Shown: positions 42,586 through 50,956, counted from the stretch's first letter. The stretch is DNA of 64,000 nucleotides from Micropruina sp. (GCA_016716635.1 JADJVZ010000011.1:62001-126000); one strand, 5' to 3'. Translations and numbers: made by a program. The notes: generated from the sequence alone by a model not told the origin.

Positions 42586-43505
42586 AGCTCGCGGCTATCG
42601 ATTGCGGCACCAACTCCGTCCGGCTGCTGATCGCCGAGGTGCGTCCCGATCGGACGCTCGCCGACATCGACCGGCGCCTCCACCTGACCCGGTTGGGGCA
42701 GGGGGTGGACGCCACCGGCGAGTTCGCCCCCGACGCGCTGGCGCGCACGTTGGACGCCGTCGCCGACTTCGCCGCGGAGATCAAGGCAACAGGGGTCGAA
42801 CGGACCCGTTTCGTGGCCACCGCCGCCGCCCGGGACGCCCGCAACCGTGAGGCCTTCTTCACGGGCGTGCAGGAGCGTGTGGGCGTGCCCGCCGAGATCA
42901 TCCCCGGCGAGGAGGAGGCGTGGTTGTCGTTCCGCGGCGCCCTCGCCAGCCTCGCCGCGCCGCCCGAACCGGTGCTGGTCATCGACGTCGGCGGCGGTTC
43001 CACCGAACTGGTCGTGGGCCGAGGTGGCGCCGTTGAGGCCGGGGTTTCGATCCAGGTGGGGAGCGTCCGCGTGCGCGAGCGGTTCTTGCACTCCGATCCG
43101 CCGACAGTCCCCGAGATCGCGGCGGCCGCGGCGCACATCGACGCCCTGCTCGACGGCACGGGTCTCGATCTGGCGGCCGTCCGCACCTGGATCGGTGTCG
43201 GCGGCACGGTGACCTCCCTCTCGGCCCTCCACCAGAACCTGCCCACCTATGAGCGGGCGCGCGTCCACCACTCGACGATGGCGCCCGGCGACGTCACGGC
43301 CCTCGCCGACCGGTTGCTGGCGATGCCCGTGGCGGAGGTCCGCGACTTCCCGACGATGGTCCCCAAGCGGGCGGACGTGATTTGCGCCGGAGCCCTCGTC
43401 GTGGCCCGGATTGCGGCACGGCTGAACGTCCCGCTGCTCATCAGCGAGACCGACATCTTGGACGGCATGATCCTCGGCATGCTCGACGAGGAGAGTCCGT
43501 CCTAG
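42582..43505 (+). CDS. ppx: Exopolyphosphatase / pppGpp phosphohydrolase (Ppx/GppA)
   Basis: A 307-residue ASKHA-fold phosphatase. The N-terminal phosphate loop KLAAIDCGTNSVRLLIAEV, FVATAAARDARNREAFF, IPGEEEAWLSFRGAL and the second phosphate loop LVIDVGGGSTELVVG are all in place. At about 300 residues it lacks the C-terminal HD-like region of E. coli Ppx, as usual for the actinobacterial Ppx1/Ppx2 type. The ATG overlaps the DUF501 stop; GGAGG is upstream. tRNA-Leu follows after 14 bases. Confidence 0.93.
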   Translation: MKLAAIDCGTNSVRLLIAEVRPDRTLADIDRRLHLTRLGQGVDATGEFAPDALARTLDAVADFAAEIKATGVERTRFVATAAARDARNREAFFTGVQERVGVPAEIIPGEEEAWLSFRGALASLAAPPEPVLVIDVGGGSTELVVGRGGAVEAGVSIQVGSVRVRERFLHSDPPTVPEIAAAAAHIDALLDGTGLDLAAVRTWIGVGGTVTSLSALHQNLPTYERARVHHSTMAPGDVTALADRLLAMPVAEVRDFPTMVPKRADVICAGALVVARIAARLNVPLLISETDILDGMILGMLDEESPS

Positions 43506-43519
43506 ACTCAACGTGCTAC

Positions 43520-43593
43520 GCCCCGGTAGCCCAATCGGCAGAGGCAAGCGGCTTAAACCCGCTCCAGCGTGGGTTCGAGTCCCATCCGGGGTA
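43520..43593 (+). tRNA. tRNA with UAA (Leu) anticodon but a short, class I body
   Basis: The 74-base gene folds cleanly: acceptor GCCCCGG/CCGGGGT (one G-T pair), D-stem GCC/GGC, anticodon arm AGCGG-CTTAAAC-CCGCT (anticodon TAA), variable loop CCAGC of five bases, T-arm GTGGG-TTCGAGT-CCCAT. Bacterial tRNA-Leu normally has a long variable arm; this one does not. From memory, short TAA tRNAs are annotated near ppx in other actinobacteria, so it may be a conserved oddity. CCA is not encoded. Confidence 0.88.
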
Positions 43594-43692
43594 CGTTCAG
43601 GGCTCTCCCTGGCCTGGCTTGGGAAGCAACCAGGCACAATGGACGTTGTAAGTAATACTCCTCGTACTTCACGAAAGGCTTGTGACCTGAAA

Positions 43693-44505
43693 ATGGCCAG
43701 CAGCAATCCCGTCTTGACCCGGCCCGGCGCCTTCGAGCCGCAGGGCTACGCCCCCTACCCGGGCCAGCAGCAGGCGTTCCCGGGTCAGCCCGGGTACCCG
43801 GCGGATCCGTCGGCCTACGTCCCGCAGGCTGCGGGCCCCCTCATGACCCTGGACGACGTCATCACCAAGTCGGCCATCACCATGGGCGTCCTCGCCGCGA
43901 CTGCCGCCGCGACCATGGCGCTGTTGCCACTCACGGTGATCTACCCCGCGATGATCGTGTCGGGAATCGTCGGCTTCGTGGCCGTGCTCTTCGTGACCAT
44001 GCGCCGGGTGATCAACCCGGCCGCCGTCATCGCTTACGCCGCCATTGAGGGCCTCTTCATCGGTGCGCTGTCTAAGGTCTTCGAGTTGAGGTACCCCGGC
44101 ATCGTCATTCAGGCCGTGGTGGGGACGTTCCTCGCGGCCGGCGTGACGCTGGCCTCCTACAAGTACTTCCAGATCAAGGTCACTCCGAAGTTCCGTCGGA
44201 TGGTCTTCATCGGCACTGCGTCCTTCGCGGGCGTCATGCTTTTGAACATGGTGTTGTCGATGTTCGGCATCAACCTGGGTCTTCGCGGCGTGGGTGGCTT
44301 CAGCCTCCTCGGAGTGATCGCCTCTCTCGTCGGCATCGTGCTCGCCGTGATGAACCTGATGTGGGACTTCGACATCGTCGAGCGGGGTGTCGCGAATCGC
44401 GCCCCGGCGTCCGAGTCGTGGCGGGCCGCCTTTGGCCTCACCGTGACCATGGTCTGGCTCTACACCGAACTGCTGCGGATCCTTTCGTACTTCCGCAGTA
44501 ACTAA
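43693..44505 (+). CDS. Bax inhibitor-1/YccA family membrane protein
   Basis: A 270-residue membrane protein. The first 45 residues are Pro/Gln/Tyr-rich and cytoplasmic. Seven membrane segments follow, with AAIEGLFIGALSKVFELRYPGI and GFSLLGVIASLVGIVLAVMNLMWDFDIVERG matching the BI-1/YccA family, including the paired acidic residues near the C-terminal spans. The role may be in ion leak or membrane-protein quality control; the bacterial function is poorly defined. ATG 43693 is preferred over upstream starts that would overlap the tRNA. Confidence 0.88.
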   Translation: MASSNPVLTRPGAFEPQGYAPYPGQQQAFPGQPGYPADPSAYVPQAAGPLMTLDDVITKSAITMGVLAATAAATMALLPLTVIYPAMIVSGIVGFVAVLFVTMRRVINPAAVIAYAAIEGLFIGALSKVFELRYPGIVIQAVVGTFLAAGVTLASYKYFQIKVTPKFRRMVFIGTASFAGVMLLNMVLSMFGINLGLRGVGGFSLLGVIASLVGIVLAVMNLMWDFDIVERGVANRAPASESWRAAFGLTVTMVWLYTELLRILSYFRSN

Positions 44506-44512
44506 CCCAGGT

Positions 44513-45265
44513 CTAGCCCAGCAACCGGGGCAGGTGGCGCTCGAGCAGCGTCCGCACCCCGGTTGCCCAGGGCAGATCGGCCCAATGCGCAGCCTCCACC
44601 CACCGGGTGGAGGCTGTCGTGCCTCCGGCGTCATGCACGACAGGCTCGCTGGGTTCGGGGCAGAGCGCCGCGTAGATGATCCGCACGGCGTGGAAGTCTT
44701 CGATGGCCCCCGAGGGGGCGCGGCCGATCCAATGATCGGTCTGCAGATCGAGCAGGCAGACCAGCTCGATGTCTTGGCCCGTCTCCTCGAAGACCTCGCG
44801 TTGAACCGCTTGCGCGGGGACCTCGTCCGGATCGATCCCGCCCCCCGGCAGTCCCCACAGGCCCGGCACGGCCGTCCGATCGGAAAACTCGGTGGCGAGC
44901 AGGCCCGCGGACGACACGACGATCGCGTAGGCGGCGATCCGTTGGCGCCGGACCGGCGTGACGCCCCGGTCGAGGCGCAACCCGGGATCCATGGAACGGA
45001 TGCGCTGCGGCGGCAAGACGGCCACGCTTCGTTGATGAGGAGTCACCAGCACGGTGAGCGCCAGCTCGTCGCCGCGTCCCACGACCGAAAGGGGGCGCTG
45101 GATGCGAAAGCCAAGCTCCCACGCCACGCGGTGAGGATCAGCGCCGTGGGCAAGCGTCCGTGAGAACACAGGGGTGCCTCCGGGGATAGCCACACCTACG
45201 ATCTTCACGCGTCCATCATCACCCACCCGCGGCGCATCGGGGCTGAGTCGCCCACGGTGCGCCAT
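44513..45265 (-). CDS. Nudix hydrolase with an N-terminal extension
   Basis: A 250-residue protein. The Nudix box lies around residues 148-170: GGGIDPDEVPAQAVQREVFEETGQD, with the REVxEExG core intact. Residues 1-105 form an extra domain that I do not recognise (VAWELGFRIQRPLSVVGRGDE), and the C-terminal part completes the Nudix fold. Substrate is not predictable; nucleotide sugars or oxidised nucleotides are typical. It converges with the Bax-inhibitor-like gene and is divergent from the metallopeptidase gene. Confidence 0.85.
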   Translation of the reverse strand: MAHRGRLSPDAPRVGDDGRVKIVGVAIPGGTPVFSRTLAHGADPHRVAWELGFRIQRPLSVVGRGDELALTVLVTPHQRSVAVLPPQRIRSMDPGLRLDRGVTPVRRQRIAAYAIVVSSAGLLATEFSDRTAVPGLWGLPGGGIDPDEVPAQAVQREVFEETGQDIELVCLLDLQTDHWIGRAPSGAIEDFHAVRIIYAALCPEPSEPVVHDAGGTTASTRWVEAAHWADLPWATGVRTLLERHLPRLLG

Positions 45266-45322
45266 GACTTAGCCACCTGCCGTTAGACTCGCTGCGTCGC
45301 ACGTCAGCGCTGGAGGTACAGA

Positions 45323-46192
45323 GTGCAATTCAACGATCAGGCCCGGCTTGACCCCTCGCAGATGTCCGGCGGTGGCGGTTTTGCTGGCGGCACCGGCGGA
45401 AAGATCGCTGTCGGCGGCATTGGCGGCGTTCTCATCCTCATCTTGTCGCTGGTCTTCGGGTTTAACCCTGGCGATCTGACGGGCACCACCACACCCGCGT
45501 CGACATCGGCGGCGAACCCGTACGCGCAGTGCACGACGGGCGCCAGCATCCAAACCGATCAGAATTGTCGGTTCGTGGCCTACACCAACTCGATCCAGGC
45601 CTACTGGAAGACGCAGCTGCAGGGCTACCAAAACACCCAGACCGTCACCTACTCCGGCGTGCTGGACACCCCCTGTGGCCAGGCCAGCAACTCCGTGGGG
45701 CCCTTCTTCTGCCCGACCGATAACAAGGTCTACCTCGACACGTCGTTCTTCCAGATTCTCACCAAGCAGCTGGGCGCCGAGGGCGGCTACGCCGCTGAGG
45801 CCTACGTCATCGCCCACGAGTACGGTCACTACATCAGCAAGCTGATCGGCACGATGCAGCAGGCGGAAGCCGACCGCTCCACCGGTCCCGCCTCGGGCTC
45901 GGTGAAGCTTGAGCTGCAGGCCGACTGCTTCGCGGGGTCCTGGCTCGCCAACGCCACCGCCGATCCGAACAGCCCCATCGCGTCGCTCACGCAGGACGAC
46001 ATCAACCGGGCAGTCGACGCTGCCATTTCCGTCGGGGACGACCGCATTCAGCAAAACGCCACCGGACGTGTGGATCGCGAAGCGTGGACGCACGGCTCGT
46101 CGGCCATGCGGAAGTTCTGGCTCGCCAAGGGCTACAACTCCGGGGACCCCTCCAACTGCGACACCTTCGCCGCGGGGGCCGTGAAGGGGTAA
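45323..46192 (+). CDS. Neutral zinc metallopeptidase, YpfJ family
   Basis: A 289-residue membrane-anchored protein. MQFNDQARLDPSQMSGGGG is the family N-terminus, followed by one membrane span (IAVGGIGGVLILILSLVFGF). The extracytoplasmic domain contains the zinc motif YVIAHEYGHYISKLIG (HExxH) and the third-ligand region KLELQADCFAGSWLAN. Four cysteines (AQCTTGAS, DTPCGQAS, FFCPTD, SNCDTF) could form disulfides outside the cell. The protease role is unproven. GGAGG precedes GTG 45323. The methylase gene follows after ten bases. Confidence 0.9.
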   Translation: MQFNDQARLDPSQMSGGGGFAGGTGGKIAVGGIGGVLILILSLVFGFNPGDLTGTTTPASTSAANPYAQCTTGASIQTDQNCRFVAYTNSIQAYWKTQLQGYQNTQTVTYSGVLDTPCGQASNSVGPFFCPTDNKVYLDTSFFQILTKQLGAEGGYAAEAYVIAHEYGHYISKLIGTMQQAEADRSTGPASGSVKLELQADCFAGSWLANATADPNSPIASLTQDDINRAVDAAISVGDDRIQQNATGRVDREAWTHGSSAMRKFWLAKGYNSGDPSNCDTFAAGAVKG

Positions 46193-46202
46193 CGGGTCCT
46201 AG

Positions 46203-47252
46203 GTGATCAAGTACCTCGGCTCCAAGAGGCGGCTGGTCGGCGTCCTTGGACGCCTTCTCGGCGCCGCCGAGGCGACCACCGCGCTCGATCTCTTCACCGG
46301 GACGACCCGCGTCGCGCAGGAGTTCTGCCGCCGCGGTGCGTTCACCACCGCGGTCGACACGGCCTCCTACGCCGAGGTTTTCGGGCAGTGTTACATCGAA
46401 ACCGACGCCGCGGCTGTCGATCTTGAAGCCCTAGGCGAGGCCTTGCGGCGCCTGGGGGAGTTGCCGGGACTCGATGGGTACGTCACGGACGTGTTCTGCA
46501 CCCAGGCCCGATACTTCCATCCCGACAACGGCCGCCGCATCGATGCGATCCGGGCCGGGATCGATGACCTGTTCGGCGATGATCCGCTGCGGCCGCTCCT
46601 TCTGACCTCGCTTGTCGAGGCCGCCGATCGGGTGGATTCCACGGTGGGCGTCCAGATGGCCTACCTCAAGAAATGGGCGCCTCGGGCTCTGCGTCCGTTG
46701 CGACTTCGTGCGCCCGTTCTGATCCCGGGCAGCGGCCGGGCGCTGCGCGCCGACGCGGCTACGGCCGTCCAGACCCTGCCCCGTGTCGACCTGGCCTACC
46801 TCGACCCGCCGTACAACCAGCACCGCTACTTCACGAACTACCACGTGTGGGAGACCCTGGTGCGCGGCGATGACCCCGAGGCCTACGGGGTGGCACGCAA
46901 GCGGATCGACGCACGCGAGCCGGAGACCAAGAGCGTCTTCAACGGACGTCGGACGCTGCCCCCGGCGTTGCGACAGGTGATCCAGGACGTCGACGCCGAG
47001 GTGGTCGTGGTCTCGTTCAGCGACGAAGGCTTCGTGCCGCTGGATGACCTGGTGGAGTTTTGCCGGGAGCGCGGCGGCGACGTCGCGGTGCTGGCCTTCG
47101 ACACCCAGCGCTACATCGGATCGCGGATCGGCATCCACAACGGTCTCGGCGAGGTGGTGGGCACCCCGGGGCATCGGATGAACGTCGAGTTCCTGGTGCT
47201 CAGCGGCCCCCCGGACCGGGTGGCGGCGATGACCGCGGCCGTCAGCGAGTGA
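46203..47252 (+). CDS. Solitary D12-class adenine-specific DNA methyltransferase
   Basis: A 349-residue protein of the D12/Dam-like class. The N-terminal IKYLGSKRRLVGVL and LDLFTGTTRVAQEFCRRG form the SAM-binding motif I (LFTGT in place of the common FxGxG), and VDLAYLDPPYNQHRYFTNYHV supplies the catalytic DPPY. KSVFNGRR and FSDEGFVPLDDL complete the fold. It should methylate N6 of adenine in a specific DNA site. No restriction endonuclease or specificity gene is nearby, so it is either an orphan methylase with a regulatory role or a remnant. It may be cotranscribed with the metallopeptidase. Confidence 0.85.
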   Translation: MIKYLGSKRRLVGVLGRLLGAAEATTALDLFTGTTRVAQEFCRRGAFTTAVDTASYAEVFGQCYIETDAAAVDLEALGEALRRLGELPGLDGYVTDVFCTQARYFHPDNGRRIDAIRAGIDDLFGDDPLRPLLLTSLVEAADRVDSTVGVQMAYLKKWAPRALRPLRLRAPVLIPGSGRALRADAATAVQTLPRVDLAYLDPPYNQHRYFTNYHVWETLVRGDDPEAYGVARKRIDAREPETKSVFNGRRTLPPALRQVIQDVDAEVVVVSFSDEGFVPLDDLVEFCRERGGDVAVLAFDTQRYIGSRIGIHNGLGEVVGTPGHRMNVEFLVLSGPPDRVAAMTAAVSE

Positions 47253-48174
47253 TCTCGACGCCGAAGAGGTCGGTGGTGAAGGTCCGTCCGCCCACCTCGA
47301 AACGCATGGTGGGGGTTCCGGAGCGTTCGCGGTCATCGACGGTGACGGTCCATGCGTCGCCGTAGCGGTAGGTGCCGGCGGCGCGGGTGCGTTCCAGCAC
47401 ACCCCAGATGGCCTGGGGGGTGACGCGATGCGGATCGAACACCGTCACCCCGGTGGTGTTGTCGCTGCGCTGGACGGAGGTCGTGGGGACGCTCGCGGCC
47501 CGGTGCCAGCGGACGCTGATCCGCTGGGTAGAGGGCGAATCCATCGTGACGCCCTGCGCCGAGGAGACCACCACGGACGTGGCGGTCGTGGTGGCCCCGA
47601 TGACGTCGGCGAGTCCCGCCGTGATGCCCGCCTGGGTGCCGAAGTCGAGCACCGGGACGAGCACCCCACTCGGCTCGAAGAAGACGGTCTTGGTTTCGGG
47701 GACGGTGGTGACCGTCATCAGAATCTTGCCCGCCGAGTAGACGGTGACCTGCAGCTGCTGATCCTTCGTCGAGCCAGACACGGCGCCCGCGAGGCGGAAG
47801 AGTTCGCCGACGTTGTCCAGTGCGAACCCAGTGAGGCTGAAGGGCGTCTGTTCGGACATCGCCAGCTCGCTGGCGCTTTGTTTGATGGCGCCGTCGCGAT
47901 AGGACCACGTCCGAACTTCGTCCTTGACCAGGACGGACACGCTCGCCGTGGCCTTGGTGACCTCCGCGCGGACGACCGACGACGATCCCGTGGCTGCCAC
48001 CAAGGCGTCCAGGACGGTCTTGGCGGCCCCGGGCGCGGTGAGATCGGCAGGCAGGTTCAGCGTGGCGCTAGGACTAGGGACGGGGCTGGTGGAGGCCCCG
48101 GAGGTGGGGGTGCAGCCCGTGAGCGCGAGCACCGCAGCCAGCACGACGGCGGCTGTGTTGATGGGGCGCTTCAC
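47242..48174 (-). CDS. Uncharacterised secreted lipoprotein
   Basis: A 310-residue predicted lipoprotein. MKRPINTAAVVLAAVLALTGC is a type II signal peptide with lipobox LTGC, followed by a short Ser/Thr/Pro-rich linker (TSGASTSPVPSPSATLN). The mature domain is rich in beta strands and Val/Thr. Its general pattern resembles actinobacterial LppX/LprG-like or DUF-type lipoproteins, but I see no decisive motif. TACGCT lies seven bases before the GTG start, another leaderless-type context. It converges with the methylase gene, overlapping it by 11 bases. Confidence 0.7.
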   Translation of the reverse strand: MKRPINTAAVVLAAVLALTGCTPTSGASTSPVPSPSATLNLPADLTAPGAAKTVLDALVAATGSSSVVRAEVTKATASVSVLVKDEVRTWSYRDGAIKQSASELAMSEQTPFSLTGFALDNVGELFRLAGAVSGSTKDQQLQVTVYSAGKILMTVTTVPETKTVFFEPSGVLVPVLDFGTQAGITAGLADVIGATTTATSVVVSSAQGVTMDSPSTQRISVRWHRAASVPTTSVQRSDNTTGVTVFDPHRVTPQAIWGVLERTRAAGTYRYGDAWTVTVDDRERSGTPTMRFEVGGRTFTTDLFGVEITR

Positions 48175-48285
48175 CCAACGAAGCGTAGCCGGGCGTTGGT
48201 CCGACGGACGAGCGGTCGCCCTTGGCGGGCTGCACGCGGGCGACGGGGCAGGTCGGCGGGGCAGGTCGGCGGGGACAAAAGGGAA

Positions 48286-48314
48286 GGCCGGACCAAGTAT
48301 GAGTTGGTCCGGCC
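48286..48314. repeat. GTATGAG-loop hairpin, first copy
   Basis: GGCCGGACCAA (48286-48296) and TTGGTCCGGCC (48304-48314) pair perfectly around loop GTATGAG. An inverted, covarying second copy lies at 48745-48773. Confidence 0.8.
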
Positions 48315-48744
48315 TCCGGCTTGTTTAGGGTGAACGCCCCTAAACCCGAGTGACTTGGATCGCCCGCTCGCCGTTCTGCGAGACGCCAACAACTTTCGTT
48401 GCGGCAATGAGCACCATCATCCATCGGCCGCTCGTCCCCAGGATCCGCCTTCTCGGGTTTCCCCTTGAAGCCATCTCCCCGGCCCGCCTCGTTCTTGCGA
48501 TCTCGGCGCGGCCACCGCCTTCGGCCTTACGGCTTCTGCGTCCGGTTGGGCTTCCCCCTTGCGGGATCCGCCGCACCCGTTGGGCTTCGCGTACCCCCAT
48601 CTTGGTGGGGAGGTGAGGGGGAAGCAAGGGGCCTGAGGGGGCTAACTTCGCATCCTCGGCGTGTCGCACAAAGGTGTCGTCACAGTCATCACGTCCGTCC
48701 CAACCGTCACACCTATCACAGGGAACCGGGCTGGGGAATTCTTT
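48315..48744. other. Gene-free stretch between two inverted hairpin copies
   Basis: I see no gene with convincing coding signal here. Possible frames of about 90-110 residues exist on both strands but have Arg/Pro/Gly-rich translations and no family resemblance. The stretch contains local inverted repeats, for example CCCCCATCTTGGTGGGG near 48593 and GCTTCCCCCTTG near 48549 opposite a GGGGGAAGC near 48619, so a structured RNA or a degraded gene are both possible. The T/C-rich tract around 48530-48600 has a different composition from neighbouring genes. Confidence 0.5.
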
Positions 48745-48773
48745 GGCCGGACCACCTCATACGTGGTCCGGCT
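48745..48773. repeat. GTATGAG-loop hairpin, second copy, inverted
   Basis: GGCCGGACCAC (48745-48755) and GTGGTCCGGCT (48763-48773) flank CTCATAC, the complement of loop GTATGAG. Compared with the first copy, an A-T stem pair is replaced by C-G. CTACTTTTCT follows, so on the plus strand it could act as a terminator. Confidence 0.8.
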
Positions 48774-48941
48774 GACTACTTTTCTACCGGGTGGCGACTC
48801 CCTTACCAGGTGTGACACGCCGTGGGGCACCGCATTCCCAGATGCTGTCGCTTCAAGATGCCGCAGTCCCCGTGGGTGAGTAGTGTGGGCTTACCGGTCG
48901 CAGACGACCGGTTGAGACGATCGAGAACGAGGTTGATTCTC

Positions 48942-49355
48942 ATGGCTGATGCGACCGAGAGCGAGTCGCTCGGGGCAACTGTGGACACCACCGTCATTGT
49001 GACCCGGTCGGTGTCCAAACCTGTCAAAGATGTCTGGAAGTTCCTGGTCAGCAAGGTCGGCGCTGAGGCGCTGCTCGGCGCTGGCGGCGAGCTCGTAGAC
49101 AAGGGGCACACCTGGCGCGCGAATGACGGCACCTACGGCGTCGTGCGCTCTTACCACCCGCTGGAGCAGATCCGGTTCAGCTGGCATGCCGCAGAGGAGG
49201 CCCCCAAGACGCTCGTGGATGTCCACTTGCATCGGGACGCCGATGAGGCCACCCGTATCGAGATTGTTCACTCGGGTATTCCGGTGTACTTCGACACCGC
49301 GAAGATCTCCCAGCATTGGGAGAACGCCTTCAATCGGGTCGACGCCGAACAGTAG
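48942..49355 (+). CDS. SRPBCC/AHSA1-like lipid-binding-fold protein
   Basis: A 137-residue cytoplasmic protein with the START/Bet v1-like pattern: TVIVTRSVSKPVKDVWKFLVS at the N-terminus, YGVVRSYHPLEQIRFSW in the central strands, and a C-terminal helix ISQHWENAFNRVDAEQ. Such proteins bind hydrophobic ligands or act as Hsp90-activator-like domains; the ligand is unknown. GAGG lies ten bases upstream of ATG 48942. It is followed by a bidirectional hairpin terminator. Confidence 0.82.
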   Translation: MADATESESLGATVDTTVIVTRSVSKPVKDVWKFLVSKVGAEALLGAGGELVDKGHTWRANDGTYGVVRSYHPLEQIRFSWHAAEEAPKTLVDVHLHRDADEATRIEIVHSGIPVYFDTAKISQHWENAFNRVDAEQ

Positions 49356-49363
49356 CTCGTGTG

Positions 49364-49397
49364 CCGAAACGGGCCGCTTCGGTGGTCCGTTTCGGCG
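49364..49397. terminator. Bidirectional terminator between the SRPBCC and GNAT genes
   Basis: GCCGAAACGGGCC (49364-49376) pairs with GGTCCGTTTCGGC (49385-49397) with one wobble, around an 8-base loop, between convergent genes. No T-tract is present. Confidence 0.7.
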
Positions 49398-49399
49398 CC

Positions 49400-49888
49400 T
49401 CAGATGCGCTTAATGAGGGTGCCGGGTGATTCCTGCACGTCGTGCGGCACGAACCCGCGGCGTAGGTACAGGCGCTTCGACGGGTTGCCCTCTTCCACGC
49501 TCAGCGACAGGCCCGCGAGCCCCCTCTTGAGCGCCTCCTTTTCGATCTCTTCGAGCAGGCGATACCCCAGGCCGCGCCCTCGCAACCCGTCCATCACGGT
49601 GATGCTGAGTTCGGGAATGTCATCGGCGACGTAGCCGTACGACGGCTCGCCCTCGCTTGAGTAGCGCACCCACACGACGCCGACCGGGTCACCCCCGGCC
49701 AGCGCCACCACGCCGAATTCCCCCAGCGCCGGGAAGTCGTGCCAGTAGTGCCGAAACTCGGGACGTTGGTCCACCTCGGCCTCGCTGATTCGGGTTTCAC
49801 CCGTCCAGTTCAGGTTGGTCCAGGTGGCCCAGCGGAGCAACGGAACGTCGCCGGCATCGGCCGGCCGGAACGTCTCGTCCGCGACCAT
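49400..49888 (-). CDS. GNAT-family N-acetyltransferase
   Basis: A 162-residue GNAT enzyme. The acetyl-CoA pyrophosphate-binding motif is MDGLRGRGLGYRLLEEIEKEALKRG, followed by GLSLSVEEGNPSKRLYLRRGFVPH, the usual final strand and loop. The substrate is unknown; small amines, amino acids or protein N-termini are typical. The start lies one base from the lacI stop on the same strand, so it is probably cotranscribed with the regulator. Confidence 0.85.
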   Translation of the reverse strand: MVADETFRPADAGDVPLLRWATWTNLNWTGETRISEAEVDQRPEFRHYWHDFPALGEFGVVALAGGDPVGVVWVRYSSEGEPSYGYVADDIPELSITVMDGLRGRGLGYRLLEEIEKEALKRGLAGLSLSVEEGNPSKRLYLRRGFVPHDVQESPGTLIKRI

Positions 49889-49889
49889 G

Positions 49890-50927
49890 TCACTGACCGA
49901 GCGGACGGTTCGTGGAGGCCCTGGGCACGATGGGGCAGGACATGAGCATCTGGCCGATTTCGCTGACCGTTCCGGCGAGCGCGTGGGTGGCCGCTACGCG
50001 CCCCATTTCGTAGAAGGGAATCCGCACGGTCGTGAGGCTGGGGGAGAGGTCGGCGGCGATCGGCTCGTCGTCGTAGCCGACGATCGAGACCTGCTCGGGA
50101 ATCCGGACGCCCATGCGAGCCAGTGCGATGTAGGCGCCGATCGCCATCTGGTCGTTGCCGCAGAGCAGCGTCGTTGGACGCGGACGGCGCTGCATGGCGC
50201 GGACCGCCAGGTCGTAGCCCGAGCCGATGCGGTAATCGCCATAAAAGATCGGATTGTCCACGGGCCGTAAACCGCCGATTTCCAGGCCATCGCGGTAGCC
50301 GCGGACGCGCATCTTGGTTGCCCAGGCGTTCTCGCGGCCGGCGAGAAAGACGAAGCGCTCATGCCCGAGGTCCAAGGCGTGCTCGATGGCCGAGCGTCCG
50401 CCCTCCTCCTCGTTCGGCATGATCGAGGGGATCCGTCCGCGGCGGTCATAGGCGTTGATCAACAACACTGGCAGGTTGGGGGGCGTTTCGGGGAAGTCGA
50501 CCTCGCGGCTGCCCATGGCGGCGAAGACCAGCGCTTCCACCTGGCGATCGATGAGGTCCTCGACGGCGGCCCGCAGGCGTCCAGTGTTCATGGTCGCGTT
50601 GACGGTCAACAGCAGGCTCTGCTGCTCCCAGGCGACGGCGCTCAAGCCAGCAGCGATGTTGCCCGAAAACGGCTGGGTCAGGATTTCGTCGGTGACGAAG
50701 CCGATTGTCCGCGTTTGGCCGAGGCGCAGCCCCTGCGCGGCCTTGTTGGGTCGGTAGTTCAGATCTTCGACCGCTTTGAGGACGCGCGCCTTCGTCGCTT
50801 CGGAGATCCGAGAGTGCTGTCCGGACAGCACCAGAGAGACCGTGGTGATGGACACGCTGGCCTGCCGACCGACGTCGGCCATGGTGGGGCGCTCAGCGCT
50901 CGGGCCGTCTGAGGTTCCCAGGTTCAT
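49890..50927 (-). CDS. LacI-family transcriptional regulator of the sugar ABC importer
   Basis: A 345-residue regulator. The N-terminal LacI helix-turn-helix is TMADVGRQASVSITTVSLVL with the hinge LNYRPNKAAQGLRLGQTRTIGFV. The periplasmic-binding-like core includes LLINAYDRRGRIPSI, RFVFLAGREN, LLCGNDQMAIGAYIALARMG and VSIVGYDDEPIAADLSPSLTTV. The ATG at 50927 was chosen because it directly precedes the DNA-binding domain; upstream in-frame codons lie in the tandem operator repeats. It is divergent from the ABC transporter operon and probably represses both until a sugar ligand binds. Confidence 0.92.
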   Translation of the reverse strand: MNLGTSDGPSAERPTMADVGRQASVSITTVSLVLSGQHSRISEATKARVLKAVEDLNYRPNKAAQGLRLGQTRTIGFVTDEILTQPFSGNIAAGLSAVAWEQQSLLLTVNATMNTGRLRAAVEDLIDRQVEALVFAAMGSREVDFPETPPNLPVLLINAYDRRGRIPSIMPNEEEGGRSAIEHALDLGHERFVFLAGRENAWATKMRVRGYRDGLEIGGLRPVDNPIFYGDYRIGSGYDLAVRAMQRRPRPTTLLCGNDQMAIGAYIALARMGVRIPEQVSIVGYDDEPIAADLSPSLTTVRIPFYEMGRVAATHALAGTVSEIGQMLMSCPIVPRASTNRPLGQ

Positions 50928-50956
50928 GTCCGCAGTGTTCTGGACAACCTCGCAAA

